Shown: positions 17,700-25,814 of the stretch, piece by piece | Position numbering within the stretch: the first letter of the stretch is position 1 | How the letters are laid out: each line of letters starts with the position of its first letter | Assembly: GCA_905214345.1 (NCBI GenBank) | Contig: CAJMLV010000019.1 | Location: 1-56,229 of the forward strand | Origin: an uncultured bacterium | GTDB lineage: Bacteria > Bacillota > Clostridia > Oscillospirales > Ruminococcaceae | Direction: 5' to 3' | Length of the DNA stretch: 56,229 nucleotides | Translations under genes and position numbers: made by a program | Notes under the pieces: generated by a model | What the model was told of the DNA's origin: nothing | Databases searched by the model: none | The model's input: the letters and a program-made list of their open reading frames with translations, nothing else

Positions 17700-18749
17700 A
17701 TGAAAAAGAACGTTCGTGCGGCATCCCTGCTGCTGGCATCGGTGATGGCCGCGGGCCTGATGTCCGGGTGCGGCAGCGGGACCGGGTCGGACGGGCGGAT
17801 GATCATCCGCATCGGTCACAACCAGTCCACCAACCACCCCACCCATATCGCTCTGGTGGCCTTTGAGGAGTTCATCGAGAGCAAACTGGGGGACAAGTAT
17901 GATGTGGAGGTCTTCCCCAGTGAACTGCTGGGCTCCCAGAACGAGATGGTCCAGCTGACCCAGACCGGCGCCATCAACTTCTGCGTGGCTTCCAACTCTT
18001 TGCTGGAAACCTTCAGCGATAACTACACCCTGTTCAACCTGCCTTATCTGTTTGCGTCCAGCGAGGCCTACCACGCCGCCATGGATGACGAGAACATCAC
18101 CGGGCCCATCTTTGAATCCACCAAGCAGGCCGGCTTTGAGGCCGTGACCTGGCTGGATGCGGGCACCCGCAACTTCTACACCGTCAACACCCCCATCAAC
18201 AGCCTCTCCGACCTGAAGGGCCTGAAGATCCGTGTGCAGCAGTCGCCCACCAACGTACAGATGATGAATCTGCTGGGCGGGTCCGCCACCCCCATGGGCT
18301 TCGGCGATGTGTATACCGCCCTGCAGTCCAAGATCATTGACGGCGCCGAGAACAACGAGCTGGCCCTGACCGACAACGGCCACGGCGATGTGTGCAAGTA
18401 TTATTCCTACGACATGCACCAGATGATCCCGGACATCCTCATCGGCAATATGGATTTCCTGGACGGTCTGAGCGAGGAAGAGCGGGCCATCTTTGACGAA
18501 GGCTTTGAGCTGGTCAACCAGGTCCAGCGGGAAGAGTGGGGCACCGCTGTGGAAGCGGCCAAGGACCGTGCCCAGAACGAGCAGGGCGTGCAGTTCCTGT
18601 ACCCCGACACCAAGCCTTTCCAGGAAGCCTGCGAGCCCATGCACCAGGAAATGCTCGAAACCTACCCGGACCTGGCGCCTATCTATGACGCCATCCAGGC
18701 GTACAATGAGCAGTATCCCACCGATACCGAGGGAGGTGCTGAACAATGA
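17700..18749 (+). CDS. dctP: TRAP transporter substrate-binding lipoprotein (DctP family), system 2
   Basis: This 349-residue receptor has lipobox LMSGC (Cys24) and the DctP fold, with IGHNQSTNHPTHIAL at the mature N terminus, LKGLKIRVQQSPTNVQMM around the ligand-binding Arg and KIIDGAENN. It is clearly related to, but well diverged from, the system 1 receptor, so a different substrate is likely. The ATG at 17700 follows AAGAAGGCGGAG. Its last codons overlap dctQ by 4 nt (ATGA), indicating coupled translation. Confidence 0.92.
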   Translation: MKKNVRAASLLLASVMAAGLMSGCGSGTGSDGRMIIRIGHNQSTNHPTHIALVAFEEFIESKLGDKYDVEVFPSELLGSQNEMVQLTQTGAINFCVASNSLLETFSDNYTLFNLPYLFASSEAYHAAMDDENITGPIFESTKQAGFEAVTWLDAGTRNFYTVNTPINSLSDLKGLKIRVQQSPTNVQMMNLLGGSATPMGFGDVYTALQSKIIDGAENNELALTDNGHGDVCKYYSYDMHQMIPDILIGNMDFLDGLSEEERAIFDEGFELVNQVQREEWGTAVEAAKDRAQNEQGVQFLYPDTKPFQEACEPMHQEMLETYPDLAPIYDAIQAYNEQYPTDTEGGAEQ

Positions 18750-19234
18750 AATCCCTGAGAAATGTGCTGACCAAAGTTCTGAACGTGCTGGCGGGCGTCA
18801 GCTTTATCGCCATGGTCCTGCTGACCTGCTGGCAGGTCTTTACCCGCTACGTGCTGCAGAACCCCTCCTCCTGGTCGGAGGAACTGGTCTCCTACCTGTT
18901 TGCCTGGGCCAGCCTGTTGGGTGCTTCCCTTATCACCGGCGAGCGCGGGCACATGAACATCCCCATTCTGGTGGACAAGATGAGTCCTGCCGTGCAGAAG
19001 ATCCTGGGCATTTTCGGTGAACTCATCGCCTTTGCCTTTTCCGCCATCATCCTGGTGTATGGCGGCATCGAGATCTCCCAGCTGGCCATGGGCCAGATGA
19101 CCTCGTCCCTGGGTGTGGCCGTGGGCGTGTTCTATGTGGTCATGCCCTTGTGCGGCGTGCTCAACATGATCTACACCGTCCTGAACATTGCGGACATCTG
19201 CAAGGGCGGCACACAGGAAAAGAAGGAGGCGTAA
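18746..19234 (+). CDS. dctQ: TRAP transporter small permease (DctQ family), system 2
   Basis: This 162-residue protein has four membrane segments and the family blocks CWQVFTRYVLQ and WSEELVSYLFAWASLLG. It lies between and almost contiguous with its receptor and large permease genes (4-nt overlap upstream, 3-nt gap downstream), so the three form a strict operon. Confidence 0.92.
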   Translation: MKSLRNVLTKVLNVLAGVSFIAMVLLTCWQVFTRYVLQNPSSWSEELVSYLFAWASLLGASLITGERGHMNIPILVDKMSPAVQKILGIFGELIAFAFSAIILVYGGIEISQLAMGQMTSSLGVAVGVFYVVMPLCGVLNMIYTVLNIADICKGGTQEKKEA

Positions 19235-19237
19235 GAC

Positions 19238-20539
19238 ATGGCCATTCAGTCTTTGATCATCATTGTCATTGCGCTGGCGGTGCTTCTGGTGGTAGGCGTG
19301 CCCATCTCCTACGCCATCGGCATCTCCTCGCTGATCGCGATTCTGCAGACCGTTCCTTTGGATGTTTCGGTGGTCACTGGCGCCCAGCGTATCTTCGTGG
19401 GTATGAGCAAATTCAGCCTGACCGCCATTCCGTTCTTCATCCTGGCCGGTAACCTGATGAACCAGGGCGGCATCGCCAAGCGCCTGGTGGACTTCGTTAT
19501 GGCTCTGCTGGGCAAGCTGCCCGGCGCGCTGCTGGTCACCAACATCGGCGCCAACGCCCTGTTCGGTGCCATCTCCGGTTCCGCCTCCGCCGCCGCTGCC
19601 GCCGTGGGCAGCATGGTGGAAAAAGGCGAGGAGGAACAGGGATATGACAAGGCCCTGTGTGCCGCCACCAACGGCGCCTCCGCCCCTTCCGGCCTGCTGA
19701 TCCCCCCGTCCAACGCCCTGATCACCTACTCTCTGGCGGCGGGCGGTACCTCGGTGGCCGCGCTGTTCCTGGCGGGCTATGTGCCCGGCATCATCTGGGC
19801 CATTGCCTGCATGGTGGTCGCCATCATCATCGCCAAGAAAAAGGGCTACAAAGGCACTCCCGGCAAGTTTGACTGGAAGAACCTGGGCCGCGCCACCCTG
19901 GCGGCCCTGCCCAGCCTTTCCCTGATCGTGGTGGTCATCGGCGGTATCGTGGGCGGCATCTTCACCGCCACCGAAGGCTCCGCCATCGCCGTGGTCTATG
20001 CCCTGATTCTGGGCATCTGCTATCGCAACATCACCCTCAAGTCCTTCTGGAATATCGTGGTGGAAAGCGCCAAGATGAGCGGCATGGTGGTCTTCCTCAT
20101 CGGCGTGTCCAACATTCTGGGCTGGGTCATGGCCTTTACCCAGATCCCCCAGGCTATCTCCGAAGCCCTCCTGGGCCTGACCACCAACCCCATCATCATT
20201 CTGCTCATCATGAACGTGATCCTGCTGGTGGCCGGTACCTTCATGGACGTGACCCCCGCTATCCTGATCTTCACCCCGCTGTTCCTGCCCATCGTCAAGA
20301 CCTTCGGCATGGACCCCGTGCAGTTCGGTCTGATCCTGGTGTACAATCTGTGCATCGGCAACATCACCCCGCCCGTGGGCAACACCCTGTTTGTGGCCAT
20401 CAAGGTGGGCCGTTCCAGCCTGTCCAAGGTCATGCCCTATATGCTGGCCTATTATGTGGCCATCCTTGTGGGCCTGCTGCTGGTGACCTATGTGCCATTT
20501 ATCAGTCTGGGCCTGCCCCAGATGGCCGGGCTGATCTGA
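19238..20539 (+). CDS. dctM: TRAP transporter large permease (DctM family), system 2
   Basis: This 433-residue permease has about 12 hydrophobic segments. Signatures include IPFFILAGNLMNQGGIAKRL, FGAISGSASAAAAAVGSM, APSGLLIPPSNALITYSL and VAGTFMDVTPAILIFTPLFL. It completes the second sodium-dependent TRAP importer. A perfect terminator follows 27 nt after the stop. The nearest downstream rightward gene is the sirohaem reductase fusion with its own promoter, so any functional tie is by proximity only. Confidence 0.93.
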   Translation: MAIQSLIIIVIALAVLLVVGVPISYAIGISSLIAILQTVPLDVSVVTGAQRIFVGMSKFSLTAIPFFILAGNLMNQGGIAKRLVDFVMALLGKLPGALLVTNIGANALFGAISGSASAAAAAVGSMVEKGEEEQGYDKALCAATNGASAPSGLLIPPSNALITYSLAAGGTSVAALFLAGYVPGIIWAIACMVVAIIIAKKKGYKGTPGKFDWKNLGRATLAALPSLSLIVVVIGGIVGGIFTATEGSAIAVVYALILGICYRNITLKSFWNIVVESAKMSGMVVFLIGVSNILGWVMAFTQIPQAISEALLGLTTNPIIILLIMNVILLVAGTFMDVTPAILIFTPLFLPIVKTFGMDPVQFGLILVYNLCIGNITPPVGNTLFVAIKVGRSSLSKVMPYMLAYYVAILVGLLLVTYVPFISLGLPQMAGLI

Positions 20540-20550
20540 TCTTCCTGCCA

Positions 20551-20604
20551 TAACAACAAGCAAAGACCGGGCGCACCCGAAAAGGTGCGCCCGGTTTTTG
20601 CTTG
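20551..20604. terminator. Strong bidirectional terminator
   Basis: CCGGGCGCACC (from 20568) pairs with GGTGCGCCCGG (to 20594). The flanks AACAAGCAAA and TTTGCTTGTT extend the pairing and supply T-rich tails on both strands. Confidence 0.88.
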
Positions 20605-20805
20605 TTATGCGGCGTGATAGATCCACTGTCCGCTGCCGGCGGGGTACTCCTCGTACCAGCCGGTCTGCCCGGCGGCGGGACTGGTCAGGTCCACCACGGC
20701 CACGCGGCGGGCAGTGGGGGTGCGCAGCACGGCAACCAGCAGAACGGCGGAAAAAACCAGGAAGGCCAGACTGGCCAGGTGACGTTTGGCGGTATTGCTT
20801 AACAT
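20605..20805 (-). CDS. Hypothetical 66-residue membrane protein
   Basis: The predicted protein has one hydrophobic segment (SLAFLVFSAVLLVAVL) after a short basic N terminus and a short extracytoplasmic tail. The start at 20805 has GAAAGGAAAGGG upstream at good spacing; the open frame continues to 20862 without a better site. I recognise no family. The ribosome site, a terminator directly after the stop and the membrane segment favour a real gene, but its short length keeps confidence moderate. Confidence 0.5.
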   Translation of the reverse strand: MLSNTAKRHLASLAFLVFSAVLLVAVLRTPTARRVAVVDLTSPAAGQTGWYEEYPAGSGQWIYHAA

Positions 20806-20945
20806 GACGGGTCCCTTTCCTTTCTGTACCGGGTAAGACGGATGCGTTCTTTGTGATGGCATACAGCATACCGGGCCGATGTATCGGGAATGTATCGGTT
20901 TCAGAAGAATTTTGCAAAAAAATCAGGAACATAGGGGCAATGGGT

Positions 20946-20974
20946 TTGTGTTTTGCGCCGGATTGCGGTATGAT
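20946..20974 (+). promoter_or_regulatory. Sigma-A-type promoter of the sirohaem reductase fusion
   Basis: TTGTGT (20946-20951) and TATGAT (20969-20974) are exactly 17 nt apart. Transcription would begin about 90 nt before the start codon at 21072. Confidence 0.7.
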
Positions 20975-21071
20975 AATAATACGTTGCCGGCCCGTTTTGC
21001 GAGGCGCCGGTTTTGATTCGGATACAGATGAGCCGGAACGCGCTGCGGCGTGGTTCCGGCGGGAGGTTCGT

Positions 21072-23645
21072 ATGAAAGTTGTCGTCATCGGCGGTGTGGC
21101 CGCCGGTACCAAGGCTGCCGCCAAACTCAAGAGGGAACAGCCGGACGCCCAGGTGGTCATCTACACCAAGGGACAGGATATCTCCTACGCGGGCTGCGGC
21201 CTGCCCTACTATGTGGGCGGCGGCATCGCCACCCGGGAAGAACTCATCGTCAACACTCCGCAGAAGTACGCGGGTCTCACCCGGGTGCAGGTATTCACCG
21301 GCTGGGAAGCCGTGGCCATGGATGCCGCCGCAAAGACCGTCACCCTGCGCGCGGTGGATACCGGTATTGAAGAAACGGAAACCTACGACAAGCTGATCCT
21401 GGCCGTGGGCGCCGAACCCTTTGTGCCCCCGGTGCCCGGCAAGGACCTGCCCGGCGTGTTCACCCTGCGCACCCCGGACGATGCCATCGCCTTGCGTGAC
21501 TGGGTGGACAAGAACGGCTGCCGCCGCGCTGTGGTGGTGGGCGGCGGTTTCATCGGCCTGGAAGCCGCCGAAAACCTGGTGGCCAAGGGCTTGAACGTCA
21601 CCGTGGCGGACATGGCTTCCCAGCTCATGCCCAACATCTTCGACCCTGAAATGGCGGGCTACGTCAAGACCAAGCTGCAGCAGGCGGGTGTGCGGGTGCT
21701 CACCGGCACCGCCCTGCAGAGCATTACCGGCAACGGCACGGCCGAGAGCGTCACCACCGACGCCGGGAACCTTCCCGCCGACGTGGTGGTGCTGGCCATC
21801 GGCATCCGCCCGGACACCGCTTTCCTGGCTGACAGCGGCCTGGAAATGTTCAAGGGCACCATCAAGGTGGACAAAAAACAGCAGACCAACCTGCCCGATG
21901 TCTACGCCGTGGGCGACTGCGCCATGGTGTTCAACGCCCTCACCGGCAAGCCCCAGTGGTCCGCCATGGGCTCCACCGCCAACATCACCGGCCGCTGCCT
22001 GGCCCGCAACCTGGCCGGGCACGAGAGCCTGTACGGCGGCTGCCTGGGCACCGGCGTGGTCCGCCTGATGGAAGGCCTCAACGCCGGCCGCACCGGCCTG
22101 ACCGAAGCCCAGGCCAAGGATGCGGGCTATGACCCGGTCACCGTGGTCTGCGTCACCGACGACAAGGCCCACTATTTCCCGGGAGCCGACAGCTTCATCA
22201 CCAAGCTCATTGCCGACAAGGCCACCCACAAGCTGCTGGGCATCCAGGTGCTGGGCGGCGGCGCGGTGGACAAGATGGTGGACATCGCCGTCACCGGCAT
22301 TTCCCTGGGTGCGACCCTCGAAACCTTCAACACTCTGGACTTTGCCTACGCGCCGCCTTTCTCCACCGCCATCCATCCCTTTGTCCAGGCTTGCTATATC
22401 CTGGAAAACAAGCTTTCCGGCGCGTTTGAGACCTTCACCCCCGCCCAGTACGCGAACGGTGAAGCCGCGGGCTACCAGGTCATCGACGTGCAGCCCGCGC
22501 CCGCCATCCCCGGCGCCCGCTGGGTGAACCTGGCCCAGGTCACCGGACCCATTGAGGGCCTGGACAAGGACGCCAAGCTGCTGCTGGTCTGCGCCAAGGG
22601 CAAGCGGGGCTACTTCCTGCAGAACCGCCTGAAGTCCTTTGGCTACACCAACACCCGCGTGCTGGAAGGCGGCGTCACCTTCAACAAGGTCAAGGTGGCG
22701 GTGGCCGCCGGTGCCCTCACGCCCCAGGAGATCAAGCGGGTCAAGGGCCTGGGCTGCCTGCAGGACAAGCGTTATCCCGATGTGTTCAACGTCCGCGTCA
22801 TCACCCGCAACGGCAAGATCACCGCGGCGGAACAGCGCACCATTGCCGAAGCCGCCGAAAAGTACGGTTCCGGCGAAGTGACCATGACCACCCGCCTGAC
22901 CCTGGAGATCCAGGGCGTGCCCTACGCCAACCTGGAAGACCTGATGGAATTCCTGGCCCAGGCCGGTCTCAAGACCGGCGGCACCGGCTCGCTGGTGCGC
23001 CCCGTAGTCTCCTGCAAGGGTACCACCTGCCAGTACGGCCTGCTGGATTCCTTCGGCCTGAGCGAGAAGCTGCATGAACGCTTCTACATCGGCTACCACG
23101 ACGTCACCCTGCCCCACAAGTTCAAGATCGCCGTGGGCGGTTGCCCCAACAACTGTGTCAAGCCTGATCTGAACGACCTGGGCATCGTGGGCCAGCGGGT
23201 TCCCATGATCGATTCCGCCAAGTGCCGGGCCTGCAAGAAGTGCCTGGTGGAGGCCAACTGCCCCATCCACGTGGCCAAGCTGGAAAACGGCACGCTGCAC
23301 ATCGATCCCGACGCCTGCAACCACTGCGGCCGCTGCAAGGGCAAGTGCCCCTTAGGCGTGACCGAGGAGTTTGTGGACGGCTATAAGATCTACATCGGCG
23401 GCCGCTGGGGCAAAAAGATCGCCCACGGCCATCCCATCGACAAGATCTTCACCTCCGAGGAGGAAGTGCTGGATATGGTGGAAAAGGCCATCCTGCTCTT
23501 CCGCACCGAAGGCATCACCGGCGAACGCTTCGCCGATACCATCGACCGTCTGGGCTTTGACTATGTCCAGAACAAGCTTCTGACCGAGTCTCTGGACAAG
23601 TCCGAAGCGCTGAAAAAGACCGTGATCGGCGGCGCCAGCTGCTGA
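21072..23645 (+). CDS. Fusion: CoA-disulfide-reductase-like flavoprotein, rhodanese, sirohaem sulfite/nitrite reductase and 2[4Fe-4S] ferredoxin
   Basis: This 857-residue cytoplasmic protein contains four modules. Residues 1-450 form an FAD/NAD(P)H oxidoreductase of the CoA-disulfide reductase/Nox type: FAD motif GGVAAG, redox Cys42 in AGCGLPYY, NAD motif VVVGGGFIGLEAAE (155-168) and YAVGDCA. Residues about 468-540 resemble a rhodanese, with candidate catalytic Cys507 in LLVCAKGKRG. Residues about 570-700 match a sulfite/nitrite reductase half, with sirohaem-[4Fe-4S] ligands Cys648/Cys653 and Cys691/Cys695 (GGCPNNC). Residues 715-762 hold two ferredoxin motifs (Cys718, 721, 724, 730 and Cys749, 752, 755, 759). 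The order implies electrons flow from NAD(P)H to FAD, the iron-sulfur clusters and sirohaem, reducing sulfite, nitrite or a sulfur compound. The start at 21072 follows GGGAGG. A sirohaem synthase gene lies downstream. Confidence 0.88.
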   Translation: MKVVVIGGVAAGTKAAAKLKREQPDAQVVIYTKGQDISYAGCGLPYYVGGGIATREELIVNTPQKYAGLTRVQVFTGWEAVAMDAAAKTVTLRAVDTGIEETETYDKLILAVGAEPFVPPVPGKDLPGVFTLRTPDDAIALRDWVDKNGCRRAVVVGGGFIGLEAAENLVAKGLNVTVADMASQLMPNIFDPEMAGYVKTKLQQAGVRVLTGTALQSITGNGTAESVTTDAGNLPADVVVLAIGIRPDTAFLADSGLEMFKGTIKVDKKQQTNLPDVYAVGDCAMVFNALTGKPQWSAMGSTANITGRCLARNLAGHESLYGGCLGTGVVRLMEGLNAGRTGLTEAQAKDAGYDPVTVVCVTDDKAHYFPGADSFITKLIADKATHKLLGIQVLGGGAVDKMVDIAVTGISLGATLETFNTLDFAYAPPFSTAIHPFVQACYILENKLSGAFETFTPAQYANGEAAGYQVIDVQPAPAIPGARWVNLAQVTGPIEGLDKDAKLLLVCAKGKRGYFLQNRLKSFGYTNTRVLEGGVTFNKVKVAVAAGALTPQEIKRVKGLGCLQDKRYPDVFNVRVITRNGKITAAEQRTIAEAAEKYGSGEVTMTTRLTLEIQGVPYANLEDLMEFLAQAGLKTGGTGSLVRPVVSCKGTTCQYGLLDSFGLSEKLHERFYIGYHDVTLPHKFKIAVGGCPNNCVKPDLNDLGIVGQRVPMIDSAKCRACKKCLVEANCPIHVAKLENGTLHIDPDACNHCGRCKGKCPLGVTEEFVDGYKIYIGGRWGKKIAHGHPIDKIFTSEEEVLDMVEKAILLFRTEGITGERFADTIDRLGFDYVQNKLLTESLDKSEALKKTVIGGASC

Positions 23646-23650
23646 GAACG

Positions 23651-23804
23651 GCCCGGCAAGCGCCGGGCATATACAACCGAAAAAAGCATACAGGATCTGC
23701 CGGACCGCAAGACGGAAAAGGGCCTTAAAACGATCCTCTGCTTGTCTGTTTGTACAGCGGCAGGGGCGTGGTGTACCCTCAACGCCGGGCGGCCCGGCTT
23801 TTTT
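23651..23804 (+). promoter_or_regulatory. Candidate attenuator leader between the reductase and the ABC operon
   Basis: A hairpin GCCCGGC (23651-23657) with GCCGGGC (23662-23668) begins 5 nt after the reductase stop. AGGATC (23692-23697) can pair with GATCCT (23732-23737), which competes with CCTCTGC (23735-23741) pairing to GCAGGGG (23760-23766). The first arm can also pair with GCCGGGC at 23784-23790, part of the terminator below. Competing stems ahead of a terminator resemble a regulatory leader, but no known riboswitch family was recognised. Confidence 0.4.
23784..23804 (+). terminator. Intrinsic terminator ahead of the ABC importer operon
   Basis: GCCGGG (23784-23789) and CCCGGC (23793-23798) form a stem followed directly by T6. 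It either ends the reductase transcript or attenuates read-through into the ABC genes; no clear promoter lies in the 44 nt before the next start. Confidence 0.75.
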
Positions 23805-23848
23805 CGGTCCCGAGGGGAAGTTTGTACGCAAAAGGGAAAGGAACACAG

Positions 23849-24829
23849 ATGAAAAAACTGCTTGCAACCATTTTAGCTCTGGGCCTGCTGGCCGGGTGCA
23901 CGGTGGCCGCGCCTGCCGATACCGCCGAAACTGCCGGGAAGGCGGAGACCACTTCTCAGCCCGCCACCGCCGAGACTTCCGGCGCCGTGACCATCGTGGA
24001 TGATCTGGGCCGCAGCGTCACGGTGGATTATCCCCAGCGGGTGGCGGTGCTCATCGGCAGCTTTGCCGACGTGTGGTGCCTGGCGGGCGGTGAGGACAGC
24101 CTGTTGGCCACCGCCCACGACGCCTGGACCTACTTTGACCATCTGCCGCTGGACGGGGTGGTGGACCTGGGCGGCACCAAGGAGATCAGCCTGGAAACCC
24201 TCATTGCCGCCGAACCGGACTTTATCGTGGCCAGCTGCAACACCGAGCTGGACCTGGAACTCATGCCCACCTTTGAGGAAATGGGCATCCCCGCCGCCTA
24301 CTTTGAGGTGAGCACCTTCGAGGATTACCTGAGCATGCTGGACCGCTGCACCCGGATCACCGGGAATACCGATGCCTACCAGACCAACGGCACCGATGTG
24401 CAGGCCCAGGTGGACGAAGCCATCGCCCGGGCGGACGGCAGCCAGCCCAGTGTGCTGTATATCCGGGTATCCAGTTCCGGCTGCAAGGTCAAAAACAGTA
24501 AGGATAACGTGTTGGGTGAGATGCTGGCCGCGCTGGACTGCGTCAACATTGCCGACCGGGAAGGCTCCTTGCTGGAAGATCTGAGCATGGAAGTCATCAT
24601 GCAGGAGGACCCGGATTACATCTTCCTGATCTACCAGACCTCCGACCCCTCGGTGGCCGAGGCGGTGGCCGACCAGACCCTGCGCAGCGACCCCGCCTGG
24701 GGGACCCTGCGGGCAGTGCAGGAAGGCCGCTGCTATGTGATGGACCAGACGCTGTACAACCTGAAACCCAATGCAAGATGGGGGCAAGCCTATGAACAAC
24801 TGGCGGACATTCTGTACCCGGCTGCGTAA
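23849..24829 (+). CDS. FecB/BtuF-type ABC transporter substrate-binding lipoprotein
   Basis: This 326-residue binding protein has lipobox LLAGC (Cys17), a Thr/Ala-rich linker, then a class III periplasmic-binding fold starting VTIVDDLGRSVTV. The ISLETLIAAEPDFIV segment is typical of iron-siderophore, haem and corrinoid receptors. The start at 23849 follows AAAGGGAAAGGAA; the frame extends 99 nt upstream without support. It overlaps the permease gene by 38 nt. The ligand is not evident; the link to a sirohaem synthase makes iron or a tetrapyrrole attractive but unproved. Confidence 0.87.
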   Translation: MKKLLATILALGLLAGCTVAAPADTAETAGKAETTSQPATAETSGAVTIVDDLGRSVTVDYPQRVAVLIGSFADVWCLAGGEDSLLATAHDAWTYFDHLPLDGVVDLGGTKEISLETLIAAEPDFIVASCNTELDLELMPTFEEMGIPAAYFEVSTFEDYLSMLDRCTRITGNTDAYQTNGTDVQAQVDEAIARADGSQPSVLYIRVSSSGCKVKNSKDNVLGEMLAALDCVNIADREGSLLEDLSMEVIMQEDPDYIFLIYQTSDPSVAEAVADQTLRSDPAWGTLRAVQEGRCYVMDQTLYNLKPNARWGQAYEQLADILYPAA

Positions 24830-25814
24830 GCACCCGGCGGCAACAGGGCTGTTTCTGGCCCTGCTGACCCTGATTCTGGCGGTGCTCAGTCTCTGTGTGG
24901 GCGCGGTGGAAGTCACCCCGGCCGAGGTTGTGCGGGCGCTGCTCACCAATGACCCCGCCGACGTTTCCGCCCGGGTGGTGCTGTATTCCCGTCTGCCCCG
25001 CACCTGCGGCAGTCTGCTGGCGGGGGCGGCGCTGGCGGTGTCCGGCGTCATCATCCAGACGGTGCTGGCCAACCCCCTGGCAGCGCCCCACATCATCGGC
25101 GTCAACGCCGGTGCGGGGCTGGCCGTTACCATCAGCTGCGCCATCGCCCCCATGACCGCCATGCGGCCGTTGGCCGCCTTTGCGGGGGCCATGGCGGGGG
25201 TCCTGCTGGTTCTGCTTTTTGCCGAGACCACCGGCGCTTCCCGCATTACCCTGGTGCTGGCGGGCGTGGCTATCTCCAGCATCTTCAGCGCCCTTATCGA
25301 CGCGGTGACCACCATCTATCCCGATGCCCTTATCGGCTATACCGATTTCCGAATGGGCGGGCTGGCGGGGGTCACCATGGCCCGGCTGGGGCCGGCGGCG
25401 GTGCTCATCGGTATCAGCCTGGCGGCGGTGTTTTGTCTGACCGGCCTGCTGGATGTGCTGGCTCTGGGGCCCGAGACCGCCCAGAGCCTGGGCCTTTCGG
25501 TGCGGCCTACCCGGCTGCTCTTTCTCACCCTGGCGGCGGCTTTGTCCGGTGCGGCGGTGAGCTTCTGCGGTCTGGTGGGGTTTGTGGGCCTGCTGGTGCC
25601 CCACGCCGTGCGGGCGGTGGTGGGAGAGGAGAGCCGCCCCCTTGTCGTCTGTTCCGCCCTGGGCGGCGCAGCCCTCATGACCCTGTGCGACCTGGTGGCC
25701 CGCACGGTGGCGGCACCCTTTGAACTGCCGGTGGGTACGGTGCTCAGCGTGGTGGGCGGACCTTTCTTCCTGTGGCTACTGGTCCGCCAGAGAGGAGGCC
25801 GCACCCATGATTGA
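24792..25814 (+). CDS. FecCD-family ABC transporter permease
   Basis: This 340-residue membrane protein has about nine to ten segments and belongs to the FecCD/BtuC family. Family blocks are RLPRTCGSLLAGAALAVSG, NPLAAPHIIGVNAGAG, LGLSVRPTRL and SFCGLVGFVGLLVPHAVRA. I chose the ATG at 24792 because GGGGG lies 7 nt upstream; an ATG at 24771 is an alternative. It overlaps both neighbours (38 nt with the receptor gene and 8 nt with the ATPase gene), so expression is tightly coupled. Confidence 0.9.
   Translation: MNNWRTFCTRLRKHPAATGLFLALLTLILAVLSLCVGAVEVTPAEVVRALLTNDPADVSARVVLYSRLPRTCGSLLAGAALAVSGVIIQTVLANPLAAPHIIGVNAGAGLAVTISCAIAPMTAMRPLAAFAGAMAGVLLVLLFAETTGASRITLVLAGVAISSIFSALIDAVTTIYPDALIGYTDFRMGGLAGVTMARLGPAAVLIGISLAAVFCLTGLLDVLALGPETAQSLGLSVRPTRLLFLTLAAALSGAAVSFCGLVGFVGLLVPHAVRAVVGEESRPLVVCSALGGAALMTLCDLVARTVAAPFELPVGTVLSVVGGPFFLWLLVRQRGGRTHD

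Noticed and set aside
17483..17866. Rightward open frame of 127 codons before the second dctP
   Set aside because: It overlaps the dctP signal-peptide region in another frame and shows no family features.
18683..21160. An 825-codon leftward open frame across dctQ, dctM and a terminator
   Set aside because: It runs through a perfect bidirectional terminator and two clear TRAP genes; repetitive His/Gln/Gly content marks it as antisense.
23646..23848. Cobalamin riboswitch upstream of the FecCD-type importer
   Set aside because: The B12-box core (GCCACTG-like) is absent, so a cobalamin riboswitch cannot be claimed despite the importer family.
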